Source: Verrucomicrobiota bacterium (GTDB lineage Bacteria; Verrucomicrobiota; Verrucomicrobiia; Opitutales; Opitutaceae). From it: a DNA stretch of 64,000 bases. The number at the start of each line of letters is the position of its first letter. Within the stretch, counting starts at the first letter, position 1. Below the pieces are notes generated by a model, which searched no databases, was not told the DNA's origin, and saw only the letters and a program-made list of their open reading frames with translations. The translations under genes were made by a program, and so were the position numbers. The DNA lies in assembly GCA_014584295.1 (NCBI GenBank), contig JACTNC010000039.1:37496-101495 (forward strand), written 5' to 3'. This document shows positions 27,052 to 35,670 of the stretch, one piece after another.

Positions 27052-28719
27052 ATGCTACAGTCCCTGCACATCCGCAATCTGGCCCTGCTCGAGGAAGTGG
27101 CGCTCGATTTTGAGCCGGGTTTTACGGTCGTGACTGGTGAGACAGGTGCGGGCAAGAGCATCCTCCTCGGAGCCTTGAGCCTGCTCGCAGGGGAGCGGGC
27201 CGACAAGAGCATCATTCGACACGGTGCAACTGCCTGCGAGGTGGAGGCATCCCTGTTTTTCAAGGATCCCCGGCGAATCGATGGCGTGCTGGAATCCCTC
27301 GGCCTGCCTTCGACGGAGGAGGGGGTGCTGCTGCTGAAGCGCAGTGTTCCTCGGGAAAAGGCGCCGAAGCTCATGGTGAACGGGAGTCTGGCCACGCTGG
27401 CGGCATTTCAGGCATTGGGCGAATGTTGGATCGATTTTCATGGGCCGAGCGAGCCACGGCGCTTGCTGAAAGAGACATGTCAACTCGAACTGCTCGACCT
27501 GTTCAGCAGGAGTGGGGAGGTTCTGGATTCATATCGGGAAAAATATCGGGTGTGGCGGTCAAAGGTCGGTGAGCGCGATCGCGTTCTTGCCGAGGCGCGT
27601 CTTTCGCCCGAACAGATTCAGTATCTCAGGAATCAACTTGCCCAGCTGGATTCGCTGGATTTGAGCGTGGAGGCGGTGGAGGCGCTTGAGCGAGACCATC
27701 ACCGCTTGAGTCGCTCCCAGGAAATCACCGAATTGGCCGCACACATTGCGACGGGCCTCTCGGATGAAGATGGTGTGGGACAGCGCATCTCGGCCCTTGT
27801 GCGGGAAGGGAAGATGCTGGAATCGATTGATCCTTCCACCCGTGTTCTGGTCGAACGTCTTGCCGCTGCTTCGGTTGAAGTAGGTGAATTGAGTGGTGAG
27901 TTCGAACGCCTGGCACAGGAACTCAGTTTTGAACCCGAGGAGATTGAGGCAGTGACCATACGGATGAACGCGTGGCTTGATGCCAAGCGCAAGCATGGTG
28001 GAGACATTTCCGCGGTGATTGCCGCCCGGGATGAACTGCGTCGCCGACTGGATGTTCAGGGCGATCTGGAAGGGGCGATGGCGAAGCTTGAGAGTGAGAT
28101 CGAGGACTCCCGCAGTGCCGCAAGGATGGAAGCGACCGAACTGCGGCGGCTTCGCGAGAAAGGGGCTCGCGAGCTGTCGAAGATTGCTGCCAGGGAAATT
28201 GCGGGACTGGGATTCAAGAAGGCGGATTTTCTGGCGAAGCTTGTGCCACAGGAGGACCTTGGGCCGGATGGCGATTGTCGTGTGGAATTTTTGTTTTCGC
28301 CCAACGTGGGTGAAGCACCTCTTCCATTGAATCGTATCGCATCGAGTGGGGAACTGGCGCGCGTGATGCTGGCACTGAAGGCGGTGCTTGCCGATCTCGA
28401 TGCGGTGCCCGTTCTGGTCTTCGATGAGGTGGATGCCAACGTCGGCGGGGAGATTGGCCGTGTTGTCGGGGAGAAGATGGCCTCAATTGGCAGGTCTCAC
28501 CAGGTGGTGTGTGTCACACACCTCCCCCAAGTCGCTGCCCGCGGTAGTTTTCACCTGGTAGTCAACAAGGATCAGAGCAGCGAACGTGCGGTTGTGAGCA
28601 TTGCGCCTATTGAGGCGAATCGGAAGGCACGTGTGAGCGAACTCGCGCGCATGCTGGGTGATCGTTCGGCAAAGAGCGCTCTCGCACACGCTGAGGAGTT
28701 GCTGCGAGGGCGGTCCTGA
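27052..28719 (+). CDS. recN: DNA repair protein RecN
   Basis: 555 residues, normal for RecN. The ATG at 27052 gives MLQSLHIRNLALLEEVALDF, the usual family start; TAGGAG ends only one base before it, so TTG 27037 might also be used. Walker A is GETGAGKS (about residue 32-39). The centre is a coiled coil (about 150-350), and the C-terminal lobe holds RIASSGELARVMLALKAVL (ABC signature) and VLVFDEVDANVGG (Walker B). RecN is an SMC-like ATPase that tethers broken DNA ends during recombinational repair. Confidence 0.96.
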   Translation: MLQSLHIRNLALLEEVALDFEPGFTVVTGETGAGKSILLGALSLLAGERADKSIIRHGATACEVEASLFFKDPRRIDGVLESLGLPSTEEGVLLLKRSVPREKAPKLMVNGSLATLAAFQALGECWIDFHGPSEPRRLLKETCQLELLDLFSRSGEVLDSYREKYRVWRSKVGERDRVLAEARLSPEQIQYLRNQLAQLDSLDLSVEAVEALERDHHRLSRSQEITELAAHIATGLSDEDGVGQRISALVREGKMLESIDPSTRVLVERLAAASVEVGELSGEFERLAQELSFEPEEIEAVTIRMNAWLDAKRKHGGDISAVIAARDELRRRLDVQGDLEGAMAKLESEIEDSRSAARMEATELRRLREKGARELSKIAAREIAGLGFKKADFLAKLVPQEDLGPDGDCRVEFLFSPNVGEAPLPLNRIASSGELARVMLALKAVLADLDAVPVLVFDEVDANVGGEIGRVVGEKMASIGRSHQVVCVTHLPQVAARGSFHLVVNKDQSSERAVVSIAPIEANRKARVSELARMLGDRSAKSALAHAEELLRGRS

Positions 28720-28892
28720 ATCTTGTGAGAACGCGAGCGGTCGTGGCCGGACGATTGGATTCGTGGACTATGCAGATCGACGCGGATTGTCGCAACGGGG
28801 GCTGAATCGGGTGCGGGAGCGCTTCAGAAAACTGAGGAATCGCTCTCAATCGGCGCGTACCTATCGCATGAATCGGCGGTCCTCGCACACGA

Positions 28893-28919
28893 AAAGCGCG
28901 GCCGTTGGGGCCGCGCTTT
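28893..28919 (-). terminator. 11-bp perfect stem-loop, likely terminator downstream of the aldolase gene
   Basis: AAAGCGCGGCC at 28893-28903 pairs perfectly with 28909-28919 across a five-base loop. It lies 26 bases beyond the aldolase stop. Read on the minus strand the stem ends in TTT with a few more T residues nearby; the + strand side lacks a T run. It therefore most likely ends aldolase transcription and may also slow read-through from recN. Confidence 0.65.
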
Positions 28920-28944
28920 GAAAAGGTGAGACCAACCCTAGGAG

Positions 28945-29895
28945 CTATTTCTTCAGCGAGGCGCGCAGGTCGTCGAGCTGGTTGGCGGAACCGAGCAGGT
29001 GGTTCCGGCTGGAGATGAACTTTGCATATTCCTCCATGAAAATCTTGCCCGGCGGGCGGAAGTCGAACTCCGCGGGCTTGTCGCGGAAGAATTCGCGATG
29101 CACGCGGGTCCAGACGAGGCGGCCATCGGTATCGATATTGATCTTGGTGACGCCAAGCTTTGCCGCAGGCAGGTATTCAGCGGTATCGACGCCTGCGGAA
29201 TCCTTGATCGCGCCCCCGGCGGCATTGATCCGTGCGACCTCATCCTGCGGAACGGAAGACGATCCATGCATGACCAGCGGAAAGCCGGGCATGCGGGCCT
29301 TGATTTTCTCGAGTACGTCAAAGTGCAGCGACTGCTTGCCCTTGAACTTGAAGGCACCGTGGGAGGTGCCAATGGCGCAGGCGAGGGAATCGCAGCCGGT
29401 GCGTTTGACGAATTCCTCTGCCTCTGCTGGATTCGTCAGGGTGGCGTGGCCGTCCTCGACCTTGATGTCCTCCTCGACGCCGCCGAGCATGCCCAGTTCA
29501 GCTTCAACGGAAATGCCCTTCTTGTGGGCCGCATCAACGACGCGCTTGGTGATCTCAATGTTCTTTTCGAACGGATCATGGGAGGCATCGATCATCACGG
29601 AGCTGAAAAAGCCCGAGTTGATGCAATCATAGCAAGTGGCCTCATCGCCGTGATCCAGATGCACGGCGAAAATGGCGTCGGGGAAAATCTCGCCGGCGGC
29701 GCGAATGATGGCCTCAAGCATGCGCTTGTCCGTGTAGTTGCGGGCGCCTTTTGAAATCTGGATGATAAAGGGAGCCTTGGAGAGCAGGGCGCCCTTGAAA
29801 AGGCCCATGGCCTGCTCGGCGTTGTTGATGTTGTAGGCGCCAACGGCGTACTTCCCGTAGGCGTGTTTGAACAGTTGCGCGGTGGTGACGATCAT
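28945..29895 (-). CDS. fba: Class II fructose-bisphosphate aldolase
   Basis: 316 residues from the ATG at 29895 (MIVTTAQLFKHAYGKYAVGAYNINN); the upstream extension of the frame is not family-like. Zinc ligands lie in AVHLDHGDEATCYDC and in HGAFKFKG / HGSSSVP; SVMIDASHDPFEKNI carries the catalytic Asp region and NIDTDGRLVW the substrate-phosphate site. It cleaves fructose-1,6-bisphosphate to DHAP and GAP in glycolysis and runs in reverse in gluconeogenesis. A 246-base leader with a short hairpin precedes it. Confidence 0.95.
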   Translation of the reverse strand: MIVTTAQLFKHAYGKYAVGAYNINNAEQAMGLFKGALLSKAPFIIQISKGARNYTDKRMLEAIIRAAGEIFPDAIFAVHLDHGDEATCYDCINSGFFSSVMIDASHDPFEKNIEITKRVVDAAHKKGISVEAELGMLGGVEEDIKVEDGHATLTNPAEAEEFVKRTGCDSLACAIGTSHGAFKFKGKQSLHFDVLEKIKARMPGFPLVMHGSSSVPQDEVARINAAGGAIKDSAGVDTAEYLPAAKLGVTKINIDTDGRLVWTRVHREFFRDKPAEFDFRPPGKIFMEEYAKFISSRNHLLGSANQLDDLRASLKK

Positions 29896-29999
29896 AGGTG
29901 GAGTCGGGACAGAAGAGGGAGAACCTATCAAAGTGAGCCCCACGTGGACAAGGCGATTATCCGGCGGCGGAAATTCACCCTCTTTGGCCCTTGGTCCTC

Positions 30000-30015
30000 C
30001 AAGTGGCTCCACTTG
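30000..30015. promoter_or_regulatory. Perfect 7-bp inverted repeat in the gap upstream of the aldolase gene
   Basis: CAAGTGG and CCACTTG flank a two-base centre, about 105 bases upstream of the aldolase ATG. A two-base loop is unfavourable for an RNA hairpin, so a protein-binding operator is the better guess. The remaining gap (29896-30141) shows no gene. Confidence 0.3.
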
Positions 30016-30141
30016 CGATCGGGGATTCAGTACCCGCGCGTCGGAGCAGGAAATTCGATTGGAGGCTGTCGTCGAAGCTTGCCGCCGGCCATGGAGGGCC
30101 AAGGGCACGCTTGCGAAGCTTTACAGGCAGGAGTTTCTAAA

Positions 30142-32949
30142 CTAGCGGGGCGGAAATTCGAATTCCGTCTTCTTCTTGTCCTTTGAAAGGACGAAGTAGG
30201 CGCTGAATGTGGTACCGCGCTTGGAAAGCAGGCCTTCAATGAGACCGGTTCGTCCCGTTTCAACCAGACGCTCAACCTCTTCCAAGGGAATTTCCTTGCC
30301 GCAAACCTCCTTCTTCATCTGGAAAACTGCACGAGGCGTTCCGTCTGCGTTGGTTTTCGTAACAACAAAGGCATCCGCAGTTTCCAGGAGGTCGCCGTCA
30401 TGGACCTTGCTTTCGCCAACTTTGCGCGCTCTTGAGAGATCCAGGACAGCCTTTTTCCGCGATGCGCGGGGCGTTCCATCAGCGTTCCTTGCCCCTTCTC
30501 GCGGCTTCCTCGGTGGGAATTCCCAAGCTATTCTACCGCCCTGCCGAAGGAGATAGGCGTCGAAGGGCCGCCCCTTCTTGGAAATGAAACCCTGGATAAG
30601 TTCAGTCTTCTGTTTCTCGACAAGCTGGATTGCCTGCTCCCGTGTGATGGGCTTCTGGCACATCAGACGGCCCACCTTGAAGGTTTCCTTCCATGCGTCG
30701 CCATCGCGTTCGCGCAGGATGTAGCTTGTCGGCGCCTCACAAAGTTGGGCGCCTGAACGGGAATCCGTCCAGAAGGGTTCGAGTGCGTTAACGTCGACCT
30801 TATTGCCGAAATCGAGCTCGGCCTTTTTTCGACCGGAGTTCTTTTCGTCATCCACAATCCTGATCTTCGATGGGAAACGGTTGCCTGTCTTTGCTGAAAC
30901 AAATCCGTCGAGCGGCCCGATTTCGCCTGTGGAAACCAGTTGAGACACCTCCGATTCCTCGATTTTCCGTCCGCTCATGACCTTGTACACCATGAGCATG
31001 CCATCCTGCGACTTGTAGCCTCGGAGGGTCTCAAACATCGGCTTGCCGTCTGTGGGGGAAATGATCTCGGTAATGCGCGAATTGGAGCTGTCCTCTTCAA
31101 AGGACTTGGTGCGGTCGACGATGCCCTTGGTGACGTCGACGATTTCTGCCATGAAGGTTTCGCGCAGGAATTTGCCGTGTTCCATCTGGCGCAGCTTGTA
31201 TTCCCACTGCCCCGTCATGTCCGGCTTTGTAAGAGCGTCGGCCTTCACGGCGGACAGAAACTCAAGCAGTGATTCCGCCTTCGTTGTAGGGACCAGTTCG
31301 CGTTGGTTTCGCTCGAGGTATTTCTGGTTGATGAGGCCGTCGATCGTGTCGGCGCGAGTTGCCGGGGTGCCGAGCCCGCGCTCCTTCATGGCTTCTGCGA
31401 AATCCTCATCATCGATCAATTTGCCTGCACCTTCCATCGCAGACAGGAGCGTGGCTTCGGTGTAACGGGGAGGAGGTTTGGTGGTTTCCGCGTGAAGCCG
31501 GGCATCGATTGTCTCAGCCTTGCCATTGTCCTCGGGTGAAAGTGCGGGCAGAGCCTTGGAATCGGGTGAATCGTCGTCGAGCGCAGTCTTGCCGTACACT
31601 GCCAGCCAACCCGGAGCGGTGAGCACCTTGCCCTCGGTCTTGAAGGTATGCTTGTTCGCGACCGTGCTGATCCGGGTGGTCACGTCGAATTCCGCGGCAG
31701 GATGAAAGACCGCCACGAAACGCCTTGCGATCATGTCATAGATCTTGGACTCCATTTCATCCAGCGACGATGGCTCGGTAGTCGTAGGGATGAGGGCGAA
31801 GTGGTCGGAGATCTGTGCGTTGTTGAAGATCCGCTTGTTTGGACGGAGCCAGCCTTGGTCGAGAACCATGTGTGCATGGCGGGACAGGTCGCCGCCCAGC
31901 GACTTCAACGTTTCGCGGCAGGTGGGGAGGTAATCCTCCGGGAGCGCCCGTGAGTCGGTACGCGGGTAGGTGATGACCTTGTGGCGCTCGTAGAGGGCCT
32001 GTGCGATCTGGAGTGTGCGCCGCGCGGGCAGACCGAATCGGTTGTTTGCCTCGCGTTGCAGGGTAGTGAGGTCGTAGAGGCGGGGGCTTGCCTGGTTCGA
32101 GGCCTTTTTTTCCTCACTCACCAGCGCAGGTGGATGGTTCTTGCAGGCCGCGAGCACGGCCTCGGCTGTATCTTGATCCCAGATTCGATCAATGCGATCG
32201 TGCTCGTCGGTTTCGGAACGTTTGAAGTTCGGCCGTTGATACACACCCTCATAGTTGCCTTTGGTCACCTGAAATTGCGCGGTGACACGCCAAAACGCGC
32301 GCGGGCGGAAGTTGCGGATCTCAAGCTCACGTGCGAAGACGATGGCGAGGGTGGGGGTCTGGACACGACCGACCGAGGCGACATTGCCTGCTCGGGAACC
32401 AAACATGCGTTTGGTGATCGCCCGGGTGCCATTGATGCCAATCAGCCAATCGCTCTCCGAGCGGCAGCGAGCGGCATCTGCCAGGCCAGCCATCTGCGAT
32501 CCATCGCGCAATGTCCTGAAGGCATCACGAATGCCTTCAGGAGTCATGGTCTGCATCCATGCGCGCTTTACAGGCAGCTTCGATTTAGCCAATTGGTAGA
32601 TATAAACAAAGATCAACTCACCCTCGCGACCGGCATCACATGCATTGATGACTTGCGCGATGTCCTTTCGCTGGAGGAGCTTTTTCAGCAGATCGAAGCG
32701 CGACTTTGAATCGGCAATGGGCTTAAGCCCAAACTTATCGGGGATGATTGGAAGAGCCTCCAGCCGCCAGAACCCATACTTCTTCTTGTCGATGTCCTCT
32801 GGCATTTCGAGCTCCACGAGGTGGCCTACGGCCGCCGCGATCACGTACTCGTCATTCTCGAAGACATCTCCCTTCTTGGGAATCTTGCCGAGTGCGCGGG
32901 CGAGATCGGCCGCAACGGAGGGTTTCTCGGCAATGACAAGAGATTTCAT
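30142..32949 (-). CDS. topB: Type IA DNA topoisomerase (topoisomerase III-type) with C-terminal topoisomerase repeats
   Basis: 935 residues. The TOPRIM domain begins MKSLVIAEKPSVAADLARALG and contains DAGREGELIF. The active-site Tyr is Tyr328 in ITYPRTDSR. GLGTPATRADTIDGLI is the conserved helix of domain I/III. Instead of zinc fingers the C-terminus (about 620-935) carries at least three 'cryptic' topoisomerase repeats, each with GxI/GFxSKxGxxFxAYxxL-type cores, the last ending FEFPPR. The enzyme relaxes or decatenates single-strand-containing DNA. E. coli TopB is about 650 residues, so the tail is a clear extension. It could equally be called a TopA-like variant; the start fits TopB best. 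Confidence 0.9.
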   Translation of the reverse strand: MKSLVIAEKPSVAADLARALGKIPKKGDVFENDEYVIAAAVGHLVELEMPEDIDKKKYGFWRLEALPIIPDKFGLKPIADSKSRFDLLKKLLQRKDIAQVINACDAGREGELIFVYIYQLAKSKLPVKRAWMQTMTPEGIRDAFRTLRDGSQMAGLADAARCRSESDWLIGINGTRAITKRMFGSRAGNVASVGRVQTPTLAIVFARELEIRNFRPRAFWRVTAQFQVTKGNYEGVYQRPNFKRSETDEHDRIDRIWDQDTAEAVLAACKNHPPALVSEEKKASNQASPRLYDLTTLQREANNRFGLPARRTLQIAQALYERHKVITYPRTDSRALPEDYLPTCRETLKSLGGDLSRHAHMVLDQGWLRPNKRIFNNAQISDHFALIPTTTEPSSLDEMESKIYDMIARRFVAVFHPAAEFDVTTRISTVANKHTFKTEGKVLTAPGWLAVYGKTALDDDSPDSKALPALSPEDNGKAETIDARLHAETTKPPPRYTEATLLSAMEGAGKLIDDEDFAEAMKERGLGTPATRADTIDGLINQKYLERNQRELVPTTKAESLLEFLSAVKADALTKPDMTGQWEYKLRQMEHGKFLRETFMAEIVDVTKGIVDRTKSFEEDSSNSRITEIISPTDGKPMFETLRGYKSQDGMLMVYKVMSGRKIEESEVSQLVSTGEIGPLDGFVSAKTGNRFPSKIRIVDDEKNSGRKKAELDFGNKVDVNALEPFWTDSRSGAQLCEAPTSYILRERDGDAWKETFKVGRLMCQKPITREQAIQLVEKQKTELIQGFISKKGRPFDAYLLRQGGRIAWEFPPRKPREGARNADGTPRASRKKAVLDLSRARKVGESKVHDGDLLETADAFVVTKTNADGTPRAVFQMKKEVCGKEIPLEEVERLVETGRTGLIEGLLSKRGTTFSAYFVLSKDKKKTEFEFPPR

Positions 32950-33053
32950 GTGTTTGCGAGGCGTTAGGCAGCGTCGGCAGCAATTTCAAGGTTAAGTTTC
33001 CTTGATTGCGCCGGGAAAAATCCCTTGGGAGGCGATTCTTATCCCTGATATCG

Positions 33054-33088
33054 AATTGTAAGTTTATTCAATATAGATACTTACAATT
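33054..33088. repeat. AT-rich 10-bp perfect inverted repeat upstream of the topoisomerase gene
   Basis: AATTGTAAGT (33054-33063) and ACTTACAATT (33079-33088) are perfect inverted copies around a 15-base A/T spacer. The gap 32950-33129 is strikingly A/T-rich for this genome. It lies about 105 bases before the topoisomerase start and 42 bases after the aminotransferase stop, both genes being on the minus strand. It may be an operator, a promoter element, or a weak terminator for the aminotransferase gene. Confidence 0.5.
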
Positions 33089-33129
33089 ATAACGCTCTTT
33101 CTTAGAGTTGAAAGTGTTGTTTGCCTAAA

Positions 33130-34221
33130 CTAGGGCGTTGCCAGTCTTGGGGTTTCCGCGAGTGCGCTATCGAGCGCCTGTATGAGCTGGCTGATGGTTT
33201 CATCGGTCTCGTCGCCCATGTTCGATACGCGAAACGTCTTGCCCTTGAGTTTGCCGTAGCCCCCATCGATCACGAGTCCGTGTTTGGACTTGAGGATCTT
33301 GTTGAGCGCCGGAAGATCGTAGTTTAAGGTGTTTGCAAAGCAGTTGAGTGTCCGTGAACCGAAAGCTTCGGATGGAAAAAGGCGGAAGCCTTTTGCAAAC
33401 GCCCATGTGCGGACCTTTTCGTTGAGCCGGACATGCCGGGCGTGGCGCACGGGGACAGTCTCGGCTTCGATGTCCTCCAGTTTGGATTTCAGCGCGTAGA
33501 TGAGTGGAATTGCGGGAGTGCTGGGGGTCATGCCCTGCTCGTGGTTCTTTTGGAACTCAAGCAGGTCGAAGTAGTACCCGCGTTCCATGACCTGAGCGGC
33601 ACGTTCCAGTGCGCGTTTGGAGACCGTAATGAGGGAAAGTCCAGGGGGCAATGCGAGGGCCTTTTGCGAGCCTGTTACAATGACATCGATTCCCAAGGCG
33701 TCCTTTTCGATTGGGACGGCACTGAATGAACTAACGGTATCAACGATCGACACCACATCAGGAAACTCCCTCAGCACCGCCGCAATTGCGGCGAGGTCGC
33801 TCATCGTGCCCGTTGAAGTCTCGTTGTGGATGAGTGTGACGGTATCGTAGGCGCCCGTCTGCAATTCCTTCCGCAGGGCTGCTGGATCGACGGGCCGACC
33901 CCAATCAAACTTAAGGGCACCGGCTCCCTTACCGCAGCGCAGGGCAACGTCATTCCATTTGTCTGAGAACGCCCCGTTCATGCAGTTGAGCACCTTTGTG
34001 CGGGTCAAATTGCGTACGGCGCCTTCCATGACGCCCCAGGCGGAACTGGTTGAGAGATAGACCGGGTCCTTTGTCACGAACAGTGATTGCAGCTTCGGCT
34101 GAATGGCGTTGTAGAGCGCCACGAAGTCTGTGCTGCGGTGTCCGATCATGGGCTGGGCCATTGCCTGGAGTGTCTTGGGTGATACGGCGATCGGGCCGGG
34201 AATGAACAGTTTGTAGCTCAT
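33130..34221 (-). CDS. Class V PLP aminotransferase (alanine/serine-glyoxylate or phosphoserine type)
   Basis: 363 residues from the ATG at 34221 (MSYKLFIPGPIAVSPKTLQAM, the family start). PLP-binding features are STSSAWGVMEG, the aspartate of SIVDTVSSFSAVP and the Schiff-base Lys in VTGSQKALALPPG; the last matches the alanine-glyoxylate/serine-pyruvate branch of class V. It would transfer an amino group between a small amino acid and a 2-oxo acid in the cytoplasm. In Verrucomicrobiota and Chlamydiota homologues of this type sometimes serve as serine-pathway transaminases; the substrate here is not settled. Confidence 0.85.
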   Translation of the reverse strand: MSYKLFIPGPIAVSPKTLQAMAQPMIGHRSTDFVALYNAIQPKLQSLFVTKDPVYLSTSSAWGVMEGAVRNLTRTKVLNCMNGAFSDKWNDVALRCGKGAGALKFDWGRPVDPAALRKELQTGAYDTVTLIHNETSTGTMSDLAAIAAVLREFPDVVSIVDTVSSFSAVPIEKDALGIDVIVTGSQKALALPPGLSLITVSKRALERAAQVMERGYYFDLLEFQKNHEQGMTPSTPAIPLIYALKSKLEDIEAETVPVRHARHVRLNEKVRTWAFAKGFRLFPSEAFGSRTLNCFANTLNYDLPALNKILKSKHGLVIDGGYGKLKGKTFRVSNMGDETDETISQLIQALDSALAETPRLATP

Positions 34222-34379
34222 GTGTATAGGAGGTTGGGTCGTCTCATCAAAGCGCATGCGCCCATCGAACATTGGAAGTTGGCATGGAGATGGATTGCAT
34301 GGGACAGAAGAGACCGGCAGAACCGCCAGACAATCTCTTACGCGAATCATCCGTCAACCCCGTTTGCCCTCACAATCGC

Positions 34380-35597
34380 ATGTCGTCCTGGCTGAAAAAG
34401 AAACTCACGGCGTTCGAGTCCTACACGATCGACGTGATTTTCGGGCGCCGGGAGGACACGCTGGCAATGGTTTATGCGGGTTTCCTGCAGGCGCTTTCGG
34501 CGTTGTTCAATGGTGTGGTCCAGGCCCGACTCTGGTTGTATCGGCAGCGGATTTTTCATGACCAGCCCTTGGGGTGTTTGGTGGTGGTCGTTGGCAATCT
34601 GACGGTGGGCGGGACCGGAAAGACGCCGGTTGTTGAAAAGTTTGCTCGCGCCCTTCGCGATCGGGGGCGAAAGGTTGCCATCCTTTCGCGTGGCTATCGC
34701 AGTAGAAGGCCGCCGATCTGGAAGCGCGGCTGGAACTGGCTGACCCATGCCGCCTCGCCACCGCCGCGCATTGTGAGCGACGGCGATCGTGTGCTCCTCG
34801 ACAGCGAGAATGCCGGCGATGAACCGTACATGCTCGCCAGAAACCTTCCTGGCGTCGTCGTTCTTGTTGACAAGGACCGTGTCAAAGCGGGGACCTATGC
34901 AATCAAGCGATTTGGATGCGACACACTCGTGCTCGATGACGGTTTCCAGTACCTGCCGCTCAAGGGCAGCCTCAATCTCCTTCTCGTCGACAAGACCAAT
35001 CCGTTTGGCAATGGCCATCTCCTGCCGCGCGGAATCCTGCGTGAGCCGATCAAGCACCTGCGACGCGCGAGTTATGTGTTCCTTACGAAGTCGGATGGAC
35101 GGCGGGACCTCGAGATGGAGTCCCTCATCAAGGAGCACAACCCGGGCGTGGACATCATTGAATGCATGCATCGCCCGCAGTATCTCCAGCGCTTCGGAGC
35201 CTCACCTGATGCTCCGGATTATCGTGCACCACTCTCGATGCTGAAAGGAAAGAAGGTGGGGGCCTTCTGCGGGATCGCCGCACCGGAGAGCTTTGAAAAA
35301 TTTCTGCGCGACCTCGGAGCGAACGTGCGGTTTGCGCGAAGATTCCTGGATCACTACCGATTTGGCTACGAGGATTTTGTCTCCCTGTTCAGTGAAGCGC
35401 TTGAAAAGCGCGTCGAATTCCTGGTTACAACGGAAAAGGACGCGGTGCGCATTGTTGAAGATCTTCCGTGTCCCGTTCCGCTGTACTACCTGCGCCTGGA
35501 GATCGAAATCATCCGTGGTGCCGCGGATTTTGATGAGGCGGTCAGTCGCATTTGCTTCCCCGAGACACCGACAAATGGCCAGCCGAAAGCGTCGTGA
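34380..35597 (+). CDS. lpxK: Tetraacyldisaccharide 4'-kinase (lipid A biosynthesis)
   Basis: 405 residues from the ATG at 34380; an in-frame upstream ATG at 34284 would add an unlike-family tail. The P-loop is [16 protein letters not shown], followed by [32 protein letters not shown] and [22 protein letters not shown], all LpxK hallmarks. An N-terminal helix anchors it to the inner-membrane surface, where it phosphorylates the 4' position of the lipid A disaccharide. Its presence supports an LPS-bearing outer membrane. Divergent from the aminotransferase and convergent with speA. Confidence 0.95.
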   Translation: MSSWLKKKLTAFESYTIDVIFGRREDTLAMVYAGFLQALSALFNGVVQARLWLYRQRIFHDQPLGCLVVVVGNLTVGGTGKTPVVEKFARALRDRGRKVAILSRGYRSRRPPIWKRGWNWLTHAASPPPRIVSDGDRVLLDSENAGDEPYMLARNLPGVVVLVDKDRVKAGTYAIKRFGCDTLVLDDGFQYLPLKGSLNLLLVDKTNPFGNGHLLPRGILREPIKHLRRASYVFLTKSDGRRDLEMESLIKEHNPGVDIIECMHRPQYLQRFGASPDAPDYRAPLSMLKGKKVGAFCGIAAPESFEKFLRDLGANVRFARRFLDHYRFGYEDFVSLFSEALEKRVEFLVTTEKDAVRIVEDLPCPVPLYYLRLEIEIIRGAADFDEAVSRICFPETPTNGQPKAS

Positions 35598-35670
35598 CCG
35601 AGAGGCCAGAGGCGGAAGTGGTAGAAGGGCAGCAGACCCGCTCAAACCACGGCAACAAGGCACATTGAAC

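Noticed and set aside
28658..28921. Small + frame between recN and the terminator
   Set aside because: It overlaps the recN end, has no ribosome-binding site and runs into the hairpin at 28893.
28999..29754. 251-codon + frame opposite the aldolase gene
   Set aside because: The aldolase on the minus strand is unambiguous with zinc and phosphate sites.
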